Positions 36,806 to 50,290 of a stretch of DNA of 64,000 bases are shown one piece after another. Where the stretch lies: contig NC_088326.1 in the NCBI RefSeq assembly GCF_910592395.1, positions 11,229,001 to 11,293,000 on the forward strand. The letters run 5' to 3'. The translations under genes and the position numbers were made by a program. Positions within the stretch are counted from its first letter, which is position 1. Every line of letters starts with the position of its first letter. Origin of the DNA: Lineus longissimus (Eukaryota; Nemertea; Pilidiophora; Heteronemertea; Lineidae). Under the pieces are notes generated by a model. It saw only the letters and a program-made list of their open reading frames with translations. It searched no databases and had not been told where the DNA came from.

Positions 36806-37532
36806 GGAAGTTTCATAAACCTCCCTATTATTTTATCTTTGACCTCCTGGGTTCATTCTAGAAGGTTGACAACACCAAATTTACGGAATCATTAATTTTG
36901 GAACCCTCCCCCGTAAACATTACCAAGGGCATTGATATCAATAGAGAGAGTTGTATATCTAAGCTAAGGCCAGGCGCCCATCTGTTGAAATTGAGACAAT
37001 GAGACCCTCTGGTTTGGACACAGCAATGTAAAAGTGTGTTATGTGCGGACTTGGTAAAATGGAAGATGTCTCTCATTTTCCTATAACCTGATTCTTTTAG
37101 ACATTCGTAGACAGAAATGTTTTTAATGATACATGTATGTGATACGTGTCATCAAAATCTATTCTCTCAGATTGAATTAACGAATGAATTATTGAAATGC
37201 CCTTTTATCCTCAACGGCTGTAGTACACGTAATCTAATGAGATTTTAGAGTGAGCAAACAATTTTATCACAATAATTACACAATGATTCATTTCTCGTCG
37301 TGCTGGGTAAAGTCATTGACATTTACATTATTGCTATCTTGCATGTACGTAGGATGTGTTTTCCACCAAGAAAAAAATTGAAATTAAAAAAGTAAATTTG
37401 AAACATAAAGCATTCGGTATTACATCACAGAACACTTTACACAGACGAAAGAAGTGTAGCTCATCCTCAATGTGACATATCTAAGTTCCTTGTGCAAAGT
37501 TTAGTGTGCATCATTTATCATTAATGTTCATT

Positions 37533-38010
37533 ACCCAGCTGACATCGACCACATGGACAGATAACGTAGCTAATAATTCTTCATTTGTTCATTGTTGACC
37601 GCAATATTGTCATTATAGAGTGATTAGTTATGATTTAGCATTCTATATTATGATACGAAAGAATTATTGCGGATAAATCATGGCAAAGAAAAAAGGAACT
37701 GCAGTTGAAAACCTCGGTCTTCTGTAATTTGTCGATGGAAGAGTATACTAACCTTTTCCTAGGCTGAAGCTTTTTTTCATGGGAGTTGAAAGAGACGAAT
37801 CTGCTTTAATCAGCTTTTATTAGAAGTGTAGGCTACATAACTCAGCTGGCAGGGAACAGTCGAAAAGATTACATGGCTAATAATTCTCCATCGGTCCATT
37901 GCTGACCGCCTTGCTTGTCACTGTAGAATGATTAGCTATGATTTAGCATGCAATATTACGATAGGCGATAAAAAATAAAACGGTGGATAAATCTTTAGAA
38001 AGAGATGCCA
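37533..38010. repeat. diverged 150 bp direct repeat
   Basis: 37550-37690 and 37860-38010 share GCTAATAATTCT, TTCATTG-TGACCGC, ATGATTTAGCAT and GGATAAATC in the same order about 300 bp apart. The function is unknown. Confidence 0.6.
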
Positions 38011-38230
38011 TGGATCTGCTATTTGACTATAATGGCCTTTGCATGTAGCAGCTATAATTGTAAGCCGCTAACGAACTTGGTGAGCTTCGTCCAGAGATGC
38101 TTCTTTGGGTGTGTTTGGACAGATTTTGTTGCTGGCAAAAATCGTCAAAAATGCCTTTCTCACTGCATTGCCTCGGCAGGTGGCGCTCACAGCAGCACAC
38201 TAACCTTTTGAACTCTGGGCAATCTCACAC

Positions 38231-38546
38231 GCGGTCACCGCCGTGTGGCAAACTTACTGACTTATCCCGTCCTACCCCCGGCCGAGGCATAGGCTAGGTC
38301 AGGCACAACTCCTCTCCACGTCCTCCTGTCTTGGCAACTCTCTCCAGGTCATTGAGCTCCAGTCCTGCGGACCTCGCCTCGGCCCTCAGTTGATCTTCTC
38401 CAGGCTGTGTAATCCTTTTTACGTTGCCAGGGCATAAGCCAGGCATTCACAACTCCTCTCCACTTCCTTCTGACTTTGGTCACTCTCTCCAGGTCATTCG
38501 GCTCCAGTCCTACTGACCCCGCATTTGTCTTTTCAACAGCCAACAC
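38231..38546 (-). pseudogene. RT-like C-terminal fragment, internally duplicated
   Basis: Read on minus: GLEPNDLERVTKVRRKWRGV, then VNAWLMPWQ, resembles the extreme C-terminus of LINE reverse transcriptase polyproteins (DLERV--DR--WR--V). A second, frameshifted copy (LELNDLERVAK) follows about 120 bp on. No catalytic RT domain is present. Confidence 0.45.
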
Positions 38547-38559
38547 AAATATGGACCCC

Positions 38560-38705
38560 CTAAGTTTTTCACAAGCTCAAAAAGCTTTAAGCGTTTTTTT
38601 CATTTCTCTGAAAAACCTTACATAGGGTGCATATTCGTTTTGGTTTAAAAATCCTAAAAAGCTTTTCAAAACTCAAAAGCCCTTATTATTAAGAGCGTAC
38701 TCAAT
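38560..38705. repeat. dispersed 110 bp repeat, three copies
   Basis: TTTTCATTTCTCTGAAAAA then GGTGCATATT-GTTT and AAAAGC-C also occur at 47268-47368 and 49367-49475. No inverted ends were seen. Confidence 0.55.
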
Positions 38706-40599
38706 ACATGAAGTTTCTGTACATCGTTCTCGACAACATGATGGGGATATCTAACGTCAAAGCTGCTGGTATCAATCCAGGGTATAATTGTCTATGTTTC
38801 CGAACGTACTCGAAACCTCTCTATAATTGAAAATAACAAAATCACTACTGTCGACGAAGATAAACTGATTTCTAATGATGATGTCCTCGCATTAGCGCGC
38901 TTGATTTAGCGAAAATGGCTCTAAATGCAATTGTAAAGCAATCTCGTGGAAAAAAATGTTCTTTGTAAATCCCCCCAGAAGACTATACCAGATCTTCAAC
39001 AGCTTCGTTACCTAAATGACGCATCAGTCTGCATTCTTTGGTGAAATTCATATTCGGCTCGTTTTGACACAATCAGTGAGTGAATTAGGATAACGTAATG
39101 AAAAAAAATTGAAACACAATCCTTGTGGGTGTTTAAATTGGGACATAATACAATTAGGACGGACGACAGCAAGTGCCGGGTATCATGTCTGATTCTAATG
39201 ACATCTTTCAAGAATACATGATGGTCATAATGGGTGCATCTTGGCCAATTAGGTTGGGATGAAGTAACATGTACTGTGATTCATAATGGGAAAATAATCG
39301 CTATCTCCTTCTATATCTACCCACGGAGTTAAAGAAGATAGCGCCATGTTTCACCGAACATGACTCTTAGATTTGTAGATGTGTCGCCTCGTAAAGCCAC
39401 GCGCCTCCCTGCGAGGTGTGGTAATAATTGGATTATCGAAACCGTAGCTACAATCCAACTCCACGTCAGGAGTTGGCGTAGGCGCAGAATGACTTTTGAC
39501 GAGGCTGGTAAATTTTTATCATAATTTGGGTTAAAACCTAAGGTTAGAATTCTTCTACTGGCCCATTTTCATGGATATGTCCTTGCTCAAATCACTTCGT
39601 CCATCCCTCAGTCTTCCGCAACTACTGAGAGCTCTAGGTCAGGAGTTTGGGACACCAAACATGCCACCACGTGTCCCACGCACCGACTTGCAGATGAAAG
39701 ATTATCCAAATGATCTGACTCCACACAATGGCGCCCTGAATGCTTAGTATCGCAAATGGATCGGTCAGCCATTGACGGAAACAATTGATTTCGACTCGAT
39801 TCCTGAAGAGGATCGACTCGAACTTCAGTACAACTCCGCCATTGATGACGTTATTGGCGCCAAAAACTACTTCTTTTCAGCTCGATTCTAACATTCATAT
39901 TCCAAAAATGGCCGTTAAAATGTTAAAATCTGCTACAAATATCCTTTAGTAGATCACTGAGCTATATCAATACGTTATAAATGTATCGAGAAAAAAGTAT
40001 ATATAATGAAATGTACTATTCTTTTGAGAACTATTTTGGCCAATTCACCCTACTACTTACGCGACCTCGTCACAGTTGTCATCTGGTGGCGACGCGGACT
40101 GATTATTCAATATGGCGACGTCGATTAGTTTCAGAGGGTCTACCTCTACCTCATTTCCGGGTATACTCCTGTCGCCTCTCTTCTATCAGAATGTTGGCAC
40201 TCCATGTGTCTCCTCCAAGGCTGGCCTCCCCCTCTCATCGTTTGACATCCGATGACAGGATGCCGAGTCTCCCTCGGGAAGACATGGCCATGTCACACAG
40301 TAATATGGTCATACTTATCCATCACTTGTTGGTGATCAAACATCTGATAGCTTAGATCGGCGTGAGGCTTTTATGGGCTGTGCGCATAGGATTATATGGC
40401 ATTGAGGCCAGTTTGAGAGCATTTCTACAACTACTTCTTTTTCTACTTCTTCTTCACTTCCTACACTTCCTACTTCCACATCAAACCTTTGAGAGCTGCT
40501 TTTATAAACAGTGTGATAGTATTGCATGGCCTTCGGGCAAGCTTGAGAACGATTCCCGAGAAGGCAGTCTGTGCCCTTTATCTAACGAGCTGATGGTAG

Positions 40600-40712
40600 C
40601 CACCGGCCGCATTGTAAGGAGCTACCGACGTGGCTCGAGCCTCCGACCTCCCCATTCACGAGGCGGACGCCATAACCACAAAGCCAACGGAATCGGTATG
40701 AAGAAATCCTAA
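40600..40712 (-). mobile_element. tRNA-like SINE head
   Basis: Read on minus: GGCTTTGTGGTTATGGCGTC (box A like) and GGAGGCTCGAGCCACG (box B like), followed by a less defined body. Only two boxes support it. Confidence 0.4.
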
Positions 40713-40769
40713 TACCCCTATACCCCAATGTTAGTCAGGTCCCAACTTCAATGGTTGACCCCGTACCTT

Positions 40770-41225
40770 CTCGTTCTGTCAACTCGTTCAGTAACAAGCC
40801 GTCAAAACATGGGATCTCACCAGGTGCTGGTCGTCCAAATTGATCACGTTCTTAGTTTGGGTATATCATCATGAAGGCGTCCTTTGAATTGACTCGGTAC
40901 CTTCTTATACACCATCACGCCGTTTAGTGATTAGTCGTCAACATAATCGAGAAAACATTTGGGTTCTCATCAAGTGCAGGTGTTCCAAGTTGGTGCCATA
41001 AAGACTCTTGGCCGTCTTGCAAAGTTATCCTTCGACTCCGTAATTGATCCCATATGTCTCGTTCGAGAAGATAGTGACCCAAGAGGCCTGCTCCAAATGC
41101 CATCAAGGACCGGGCAACAATGACTGACCCCTGATCCTCGCGTCCACTGTCAAGCCATTTAGCAATTAGCTATCAACATAACACGAACACATGGGCACCA
41201 ATCAAGTGCAGGTGGTCTGATGACT
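40770..41225. repeat. degenerate satellite, three units
   Basis: GTCAA--CGTT-AG then AGTCGTCAACATAA and CATCAAGTGCAGGTG recur at about 40776, 40910 and 41150 with uneven spacing. Confidence 0.5.
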
Positions 41226-41450
41226 TGCCAAGCTTTCCGTCGCCTAAGGAACTAAATGCAGTCTGCGACCACTCCTTACCATTTGTTCCTAGCGAGCTTT
41301 ATTCTAGACAGATCTGGAACCCAAGCTTGTTCTCTTCATCATCCACGCTAATGGCGTCGCGTCCGAGACACGACGATTTTGGGTCGGAAGGTCAATGTGA
41401 CGCTTGCTCCTTGCTGGCATAACTTGGAGTGCGGTGATGTACTTTCACAA

Positions 41451-41488
41451 GGGGGGGGGGGGGGGTTAAGTGTTGGGGGGGGGGGGGT
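41451..41488 (+). repeat. two long G runs separated by TTAAGTGTT
   Basis: A run of about 15 G, TTAAGTGTT, a run of about 13 G, then TTAAGTGTTGCAATAAGTG. It could form a G-quadruplex, but could also be slippage or an assembly artefact. Confidence 0.8.
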
Positions 41489-41642
41489 TAAGTGTTGCAA
41501 TAAGTGTTGCAATAATTCTGACGTGTTGTTTTCCTTCATTAGAAAGGTTCAGATGTTGGTCCGAAAACGAGAACAATTTCAGAAAGAAATCTGCTGGCGA
41601 AACGCATCAATTAGATATTATTGCGCCAATCTGAAAGAATGA

Positions 41643-44024
41643 AATGACTTATTTTCTAACTTTTTTTACTAAACTATTTGGATTGATCTCATACCCACGG
41701 AGTATTTTTTCAATACGAGAAGTTCCCCCATTGATACCTGGTTCTCTCCATCCCCATACCTCGTCAAATGCTGGTGTTGTCTCATGTGTACATGTACTTT
41801 AAACGCACACGTTCTTAGAAGTCTTCTTGGCTGTTAATTTGGGCTCGCTAACCCGATTATCCCCCGACAGACAGACGATACAATGAGTTAATCTATTTTT
41901 GTCTTGCTCCAGGATACTGGTGTCTCAGCTGCAGATCTTGCAGCACCAATAACAATCCCGCAAAAGATAATGTGCGTGGTACATCACGCAGGAAGAGATC
42001 GGTACATCTTTGATCGTCCGATGAATAATTAATTGAACCCGTCAATGCGATTTGCCGTTCTGTTGACGTCATTGCGACCACGTCATCAACATCTGCTACT
42101 GTCAGGAAAAGAGCGCTTTCCGTGGCGAAGATAATGTTGTTTCGAATTGTTCTTTTGACATTGGCCTCGACACGTTGATTGGCGGCCACACGCATGCACG
42201 TTTTTTCAGAGAGAAATCAGAAAGCGAAAGAATAGGCCTACACCTCTCTGAAAAAAACTAGATACTGACTGAAGTGAAAGCGGAAAAGCTTTGGTCCGGC
42301 CATGTTAAAGGCATATGTTGTTCGTGCACCGCACTGTGTTAACATGTGTCCCTCTGGTAACTGGTAAAATTCGGAGAAAATGTCAAAATTTCGTCAACAA
42401 AATACTTTTACATGCTTCTTACTTCGTAGCTCTTCGTCAAACTTTCGGTACGTGCCGGATATCAAAGCGTAGGGGTCTAGGTGCTTCCATTAAGAGTTCG
42501 CATCTTTGATGATCAGACACAGAGGCATTTTTTTCCCGGGGGACAAACGGCTCTTTTGCAGGTTTCCAATACATCTTATAAAGGATTCAGAGAGCTTGTT
42601 ATCACAGCATTGCCGCCGAGATGTATAATGCGCAGGGTCGCTGTCCCTTTATGGCCATTTTCGAGCACAAGCGCAATAAACCTGATGAACGAAATTGGCC
42701 CGGAAGGGCGGCCCTTATATCCAGCTGGGATCGGGATCAAAGCTGGGTATGATTGCAAGGTATTAACTCGCCAAAAGGATAGCACTCTTTGAGGTGGACA
42801 GGGTCTTTATCATTCTTGCCAATCTGTCGTTATTGTCGTTGCGTCTAAGACTAGTTCCATGACTGCTGGCCTCGTCAATAATGTTACAAAGGTCCTTGCC
42901 AAGGGAATGTGATTTTTACTCATTAATGGTCTTCGACACGCATAGCAGTCACTTGAATCCGGGACCTAGTCTGTGGAAGTGAGTTTGTTACAACTGAAGC
43001 CACACCAATACTATCATCCTCAATTTCAAGTCAGTTGTTGTAGTTGTTGTATTTGTCTGGTTCCACGAGTACCGCGGTCGCCAAGGGAAAGGATGCTACA
43101 TTCCTTGGAGGTGATCAATGTAGATTTTGTCGTCATTATCTTGTATGAAGCATAGAGATGAAAGTGATTATGGTTATGCTTTTTCCAAATTGATATACAC
43201 GAGTTTGCCATGATTCAAACTAGTTAAATGCCCAAAGCTGAATATACGTTTTAAAAATTGAATATTGAGTTGAATTCGAAAATTTCGATTTGTGAAAATA
43301 CGCACTGAACATTAATGTAAAAAAAGCTGTTGTGTAGACCGACGCTACAAATGCCAAGTTTCAGCGAATTGGCGTGCATAATAACTGCGCTTAGGCAATG
43401 TTTGTTTCTATTGACCTGAGCCACGCGAGAGTAAAATAAATACAAGACGTCGAACTTTAATATACAAAACAACGCGACAGTGGAGAATTAAAAAAATTTG
43501 ACATCGAATCATTACTCGCTCTGACACCGAGATAAAAGAATAAACCTCCTATATTTCTTTCTGCTTTATTCTTCTAATCCCACCGGTACCCTATTCTTTA
43601 AAACCCAAATTAATTCAGCTCATCTACCGGCTCTAGCGAGCTGACGGATTATTAGGTTGGAGATGAGATTCATGTTATTTTAGAATGCCGGCAGAGTGAG
43701 GTTAATTTTGAATGTTTGTGTTTTGGATATTGAGGATTAGTTTTCAAAATGATTCCAAAAGAGTTGAATGACACGAGCTGCTCTAGATTTAGGAGAATCA
43801 TGCTAAAAACTAATTGTGACTTAATTCTGGTGCTAATTTTCACAAAAGGCTGATGGAAGAATAAGATGATGGCGAAGAAGCTAATGTCGAATCTGGACTT
43901 TCGTATTTTGAATCAACTGCCACTTCTGCCCAATCAGAGGTCTAGCTTTTATTCAGTGCGAAGTTAACAATGGCGCTGTGTGGAGTATCGTGTACAAATG
44001 TTGAAAAACATTAAGTTTATTGGC
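41643..44024. other. KCNQ intron, no gene called
   Basis: 42481-42792 stays open on both strands without a recognisable domain; 43245-43435 is a degraded MITE. Nothing else stands out. Confidence 0.4.
43245..43435. mobile_element. degraded AGGCGTACGCC-family MITE
   Basis: It retains AAATACGCACTGAACATTAA, CCAAGTTTCAGCGAATTGGC and GTGCATAATAACTGCGC words in family order; the ends are lost. Confidence 0.5.
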
Positions 44025-44215
44025 CCGTGCCAATTTAGGCCTATCTGAGAATTTCTTACCGGTACCCATTTATACACCTGGGTGAAGAGAGGCAAGTAAG
44101 ACAAAGAGACCTGCCTACATTCTCACGCCGACTGTGGGGATCGAACTCGGGATATCTTGATCTCTTGACAACTAGATGTAGTCGAGAGTCCCAGCCACTA
44201 CATCACAGCGACTCC
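44025..44215 (-). mobile_element. tRNA-derived SINE-like element
   Basis: Read on minus: GTCGCTGTGATGTAGTGGC (box A region), CCCGAGTTCGATCCCC (box B), GTCGGCGTGAGAATGTAGGC, and a body with CAGGTGTATAAATGGGTACC. It is the same family as 8743-8960. Confidence 0.65.
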
Positions 44216-47200
44216 CTCTGCATAACATTCTCATCCAATCTTGTGTTAATCCATCACCCAGCATTTAATTTCTTCGTCGCCTGTTTTGTGCCAACCTCCT
44301 TTGGTCATCAATCAAATTATAAAGATATCAGATGCGATATTTTGATGAATGTCATTTTCTTTAATAATAGGGAAATGATTGTGTTGACGCTGTGAATAAA
44401 CTTTGGAGAATGGCTGTCAAAAAATAACATTGCTGGAGCTGAGTTTGAGTGTCGTAAAATGAAGATGACGAAGGGCGGTAGTGTCGCAAATAAACATGGC
44501 TGGTAAATATTTGAATTATCTTAACATGCACTGAGTGGAGAGCAAATGCGGTGGAGGTAACGTTTTAAGTTTAAAAAAATCTTATTAGAATTTAGTATGG
44601 TCTGTTGGGGAAATATTTTGAAGTTTCCAGATCACTACGCTGCATACATGTTCCTGTCTGTGGCTTTGAACCATGCATCCGAAAAATTAGTGTCACATTG
44701 AAAATCGTTAAAGAAAAGCGCCACCTATGTTCAGACCTCCAAACCTTGAATTCATCACACATAACGTACAACGCAAATATCATAGTTTGACAGGCTTGGA
44801 TGGATCTATTTGGCTGTGAAAGTGTTCCTCGCTGATTAAGTCCGAGAAAAAGTTATGAGCGAGTAGATTGTGCCAATCTAACTGAAAAATGGCTTATAAG
44901 TTTATTACAGGTGCGTTACTCGGAACTGATATCTTTGAAGCTTTGTTTTTACAGCGGTAAGACCAGCATTAATTTGCATCGCTTTCCGTAAAAATAGTGA
45001 AGAAGCCGTGTTAATGGACGAATAGATTCCAGTCCATGTATGGAAAAACGACCATGCTCATCAAGACTGTATACGGTTATGCAGTCGAATACTTTTTTTT
45101 CTCATTCATGACATCTTACAAAGATGAAAAAAGGACAAAAAAGTCGTTTGGCCGAAAAGAATACCCATCATTATTGCGAATAATAATCTGTTTTGACGGA
45201 AACTTTGCATTTATTCTGTTTTTCTTATCGCGTTAACGGGAGTCTGAAAGCACGGCTTTTTTCCAAAACCTCATCAGGACGCACTATACATGTATATTGG
45301 TCTAGCGCCCACAAACGAGGATTTTTTTGTGGTAACGACCTGCGATCATGATTGCATGCGACAAAAATCGCTCAAGGGGGCGTTTCGGCGACGGGTATCG
45401 CGGTGGTGTCTTTGATGTTTGGTACGCCTAGAAGCAGTTATATAAAACAATTGACTTGACTTGACCTGACCTGACCTAACGGCTTCAACCGGAGAAAAAA
45501 AAGCTTTCGTACTATGATCAAAATGTGAACCTCGCTATTCTCTCTTTTAAATGTTGATTTATCAAGAGATACTTCAAATCAACTGAACATTACATCCGTA
45601 TCACCGGGGATAAAACGGAAAACATTCCATGAAAAATCTGCAAGTGGGTTCTATCATAACTGACAATAAAATAGCGCCCATAATTCATAAAATTACCTCT
45701 AGCGCTGCCATTACCTAGAGAGCTTCTCAATTATTCAAAGCGAGGCAATTCCCATAAAACTGCATTAACTTGTCCAAGTGATCGCAAAGAAAAAATGTTC
45801 AATATGTTCCAAGTGCCAATTGAACTGCCTGCCTAGCGTTTTTCTAAAATCACCGGGTTGGAAGTTCTTTAAATTGTTTTTTGCCTGCAAATATTAAAAC
45901 GACCTTGTACTTCCAACTGAAAGGCCTACATGTATACACCGTTCGTTAAAGATTTGAAATTTGTAATTGAATTTGAAAATTTCTTTAAATACTCCCATGA
46001 CGGAAAGAATGGTGAAAAATGTATCTCAATGTGTTGCAAATAACCATTAAAATAGCACACTACCAATAAAATTGTTCAGGTGTTTTTTCAAAGTCATTTT
46101 CGTTTATCCATGCACGTGACATCACTCTTGAGTGTTATTATCCACGCATCGTTTGGGACTCTGGAGGGCGAACTCGTGGTCGGATTTCTTTGGAGTGTGG
46201 TTTTGTTGATCCTTGCCTCAAACAGGATTTAAGGGGTGCAGCATTCTCAGTGCAGAAATACATTTTTTTCTTCAGATAAGTGCCAGGGTAAATTGAGGGT
46301 ACCCTGGATAGGCCATGTTTTAAAAAAAAATATTTTCATGCATTCTTGCTATATGAGTAGATAAACACATAAAAATTATGGCCTGAACATTTTATCCAGA
46401 TTGATCCAGAAATCAACCGTACTGAGCGGATATGTGCGAATTCATTACATAATTGCATATAAAAAATATTTCCCGTTACCATGGTTGATTAAATGATAAT
46501 ATCCTGTTTGGTTTTTAGGTGAAGAGCAAGATAAACCAAACTGTAAAAAATCCGATGCGGACATAACATTTATGAACGGAATGTAGTACTTGATTTTGTA
46601 ACTTTTCAATAGTTAGACAAAATTCATGTATCTCTTACTATCAATCTGTCCGTACATAAGGTCCAATCAAAGACACAGAGAATTTAAAGTGTCTCTTAAT
46701 GTACAGAATCTTTGAGAAATTAAAACTTAATTTCCGCTCGATGTGTAATATCTTAGAGAACAATTCTAATGTAAAATAGAGTCGTAAAACTGAAAATCAG
46801 TTTCAACGTAAGTTGTCAGGTAGCACCTAAACATTTGTGGAGATTTATACAGGTGAAAATACAGGTGAAATAAACTCTATTCCATCTAGACTGTTACAAA
46901 TTAACAACTCGTCCGGAAATCGTGTGGCAAAGTTAAAACGCCATTAAAATAGTCTTAATGTCTTGAGCGACCTTTACAGATTGCCAACTCGGGAGCCATT
47001 ATTGCCCCATACATCACTGACAACAATCTCGACAATGAGCTGTGCGAGACCTCGACGTCACAGTTGAGACGCAAATGAGTTTTTGCACTTCTGATACTGT
47101 GGGTTGTTATAAAACAGGACCAGTGCATTTATTCTAATACATGCTAATTAGATTAGAATATGACATGAGAAGAAGATTACTATCAGTGACAATACAACTG

Positions 47201-48355
47201 TCACGAAAGCAGAGTTACAAATGTACTACGTCTAATGGAATGAAAATGCCTTTGAAGATTCTCACAAGGTCAAAATCCATTAGGGCTTTTCATTTCTCTG
47301 AAAAATCTCTGGAGGTGCATATTTGTTTTGCAGAAAACCCTAAAATACCTTATGGTTAGGAGTGTGCGTGACTGTGAACCATTTCTCGAAAATATTGCGT
47401 TTTAGCAACCCCGAAAAGCTAAAAAGGTGCAGTTCGTAGGTGATTCTATACGCAGAGAGCTTGAAGCCACAGAGTGGTTTCACGTGACGTCAACACCTGC
47501 CATGCTGGAGGGAAACACAAAAAAGAAGGCAAGCCCGAATGACCATGACAGCATTTGATTCAGTTAAGTCAGGCATGACAAATCGTTGTTCTGCCCTACA
47601 ACATGGCGGGTCGTGAAAACACTCTATATTAACTATATTATGCTTTCGGAACTCAATTATGTTCGCTCCTTGGTAACTCGAAATAAAATTAAAGTTCTTC
47701 TGCCTCACTGCTTTCATCCCAATTATTTTTCAAGAAAGCGAAGAAAATCGTCACTTTCTTCAAAGACCACAGTCCTTTAACTAAGACGCATTTAATTTGC
47801 CTCAACGCGTCACCCTCCCTCACCCGTGATTATTAAAAGCTTGACTGTTCATTAAAACTCGGCGCGAAATGTAATTAAGGTATTTCGAGTCGATTCACTT
47901 CATTGAAGTCTGGTTGCTTTTAATCATACCTCAATCGATAATGGAATAAACACGCCAGGCTCATGTGGGGAGAAACTGTCCTGGTTGTCACGGCATGAGT
48001 GTTCACTGTTGAATTGTTCAAAATCGCAAGTCAAAGTGATGGCCGTTACCATACTCCGGCGCAGTGACATTCGTGTGATGAGGCGGGCCTACTTGCCCTG
48101 CTTGAATTGACCACCATTGAATCTGAATGTGTTGAAATCGCTCATCAACATAAACACTGGACTTTTTGCTCTTTTTTATAGCAAGAATTGATAAAAGGTT
48201 GTCAAAGTGTTTTACAAGACTTGTCCGAAATAATCCTCCTAAAGTGATGTTTTTTGGTGCGTGTTGTATACGCCCTATTTTTGAAGCGTGTGGAAAATTG
48301 CAGTCTGATTCGGTGCGTTCGTGCAGGCGATGATTTCAAACGAGGTAAGGTTACA
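44216..48355. other. KCNQ intron, no gene seen
   Basis: AT-rich sequence with a MITE fragment at about 45930-45990 (ACCGTTCGTTAAAGATTTG) and the dispersed repeat at 47268-47368. Confidence 0.4.
45445..45482 (+). repeat. short GACTT/GACCT tandem, possible LINE tail
   Basis: TTGACTTGACTTGACCTGACC after TATATAAAACAA resembles the pentameric tail seen at some LINE 3' ends. No coding part was recognised upstream. Confidence 0.3.
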
Positions 48356-48357
48356 TA

Positions 48358-48541
48358 CGGTGGCTGGGAAGGACATCACTTCTTTTTTTCAACATGAAAA
48401 TTTCTTTTTCAAGAAATGTCTCGATCGATGGACTTATTATCTCGAGCGCTCGAGATAAATATCTTGATCGCTCGAGATATTTCCTGGAAAAAAATTTTCT
48501 TGTTGAAAAAAAAATCATGTGATGTCCTTTCCCAGCCACTG
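48358..48541. mobile_element. TA-flanked MITE with central palindrome
   Basis: 184 bp, starts CGGTGGCTGGGAAGGACATC and ends GATGTCCTTTCCCAGCCACTG, flanked by TA. A 22 bp perfect palindrome (48437-48458, arm TTATCTCGAGC) lies inside. Confidence 0.8.
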
Positions 48542-50104
48542 TAGTTCTAACAGCAGACTTGAAAATTTTAAAAAATCGTAACATTCACGGCATTTTTGCG
48601 TACATTATTTGTATTACACATGCAATACACGTGCAATGGACGCCAAATACTGGCAGAGATATGCCGCCGTGAATATCGTATCTCTGCTTAGGAGAATGCA
48701 CGATTGCCTCTGATCAGATTAAACTTTCTTGAACAAGATTAAGGAAAATTGTACAGACTGTCAAAATGAGCAACCTTTTCTCATTGGCTTGCCTCATCGC
48801 TCAAAGGAGTTTGAAGTGTTTGCTTACAAGAAGCTTGTATCTTGCTAACAGGTTCACGCCAATGGTGTTCGGTCGCTACATTAGATTAAAGCTTCATAAA
48901 ATATTCACACCAGCATATTGACCCGTCATTTTGTTACCATACGTTTCAGAGAAACAGCAGAAAAGATTTCTTAATCAATGGCTGCATAAAGAAGGACTTA
49001 GGTAGCATGGGCAGAGATGCTGCAGGACTCAGTTGATGAAACTGCTTGGCCCAGTTTATACTCAAACGGCTTTAGAGACAGACGCCACCATAAGCTTAAC
49101 GAAGCGTTGCCCTTTAGTAAATTCAGTTACAATAAGTAGCGTTCGGAGTTCACGCCAACGTTACTGCTAACGGCGAAGAGTCGGGTCCTGGTCGGCTATT
49201 TTCAGCTGTGCAATAGGATCAGGTTTGAATCAACTAAAAGGTCATCTACCGACTCACATCACCACAATGACCTGTTTTATTGCTATGACCTTCAGAGACG
49301 AAAAATACACTCTTGATACAAAACTTTTTCTGGGAAATGAACAATTTTGCTGTTTTTCACCAGCCTAAAAACCTTTAGGGTTTTTCATTATTCTCTGAAA
49401 AACATCTCTGAGGTGCACATTTGTGTTGGATGAAAAAACTCACAAACTTATTTTCAAAAGCTCATGGAGTGTATCACATATAAAATGCCAATTGCTAATC
49501 GGATTTTGATAGGAGATTAGATGGGGGGCGCAGTTGATCAGGCGTCATTTGAATTCACATCACGTCTATTGACCGGTCGTGTTGCCGCAAGGTCTGAGAT
49601 TAAATTAGATGAGATTTCAATTCGATCGAGCCAAGGCTGTGTCTTATTGGAGTTTTATTAGGAGATTCGCATCTTATTCGCATAGCTCGGAGGGTAGGCG
49701 AAAGGGCCGGGGGCGGCGTGTGCGAATGGTTCAGATCAGATGTTAGATTACAGATGCGGATATCAGTGGTTCGATATATTCACATCACGTTACTGACCTG
49801 CCTGTTGCCATAAGCTGAAGAGATAAAGTGGATATTTCAATCGGGGCTAGAAATGTTTATTGAAAATTTTTCACGAGATTTGCAACGGTGGGTTACGTCA
49901 GACTCTGAGAGGCGACCGGACAGCCTCCTTATGCCGGACCGGAAGTCCCATGTTTAATGACGTGATTCCGCCCTTGTTTGAATTGGCCGCCATTGCCCCA
50001 AAATGGCATAGGCTGGGCCATTTCGTCCATACGACTTCCAGTCAGCCGAAAGATTGCCACGTGGTTCAAATGTTTCATCAAAGAATTTTAGTTGACATGT
50101 GCAT
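48542..50104. other. KCNQ intron, no gene seen
   Basis: It holds a dispersed repeat copy at 49367-49475 and the sequence around 49960-50000 (TTTGAATTGGCCGCCATTG) shared with 7660 and 48100. Confidence 0.4.
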
Positions 50105-50290
50105 GATTTAATGGTGAATCCACTGTGCATGTAGTCAGTGGTGAAAGCACTGTGAATCTAGTGATAAAAACACTATGCATTCAATATAATGAATGCGCTC
50201 TGCATGTACTGTGCAGCCAGTGGTGAAAGCTCTGTGCATGATGAGAGCACTGTGCATCCATGGTGAAAACACATTGCGTGCAATGCATCA
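50105..50290. repeat. degenerate GTGAAAGCACTGTGCAT tandem
   Basis: About eight uneven units of AGTGGTGAAAGCACTGTGCAT. Confidence 0.6.
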
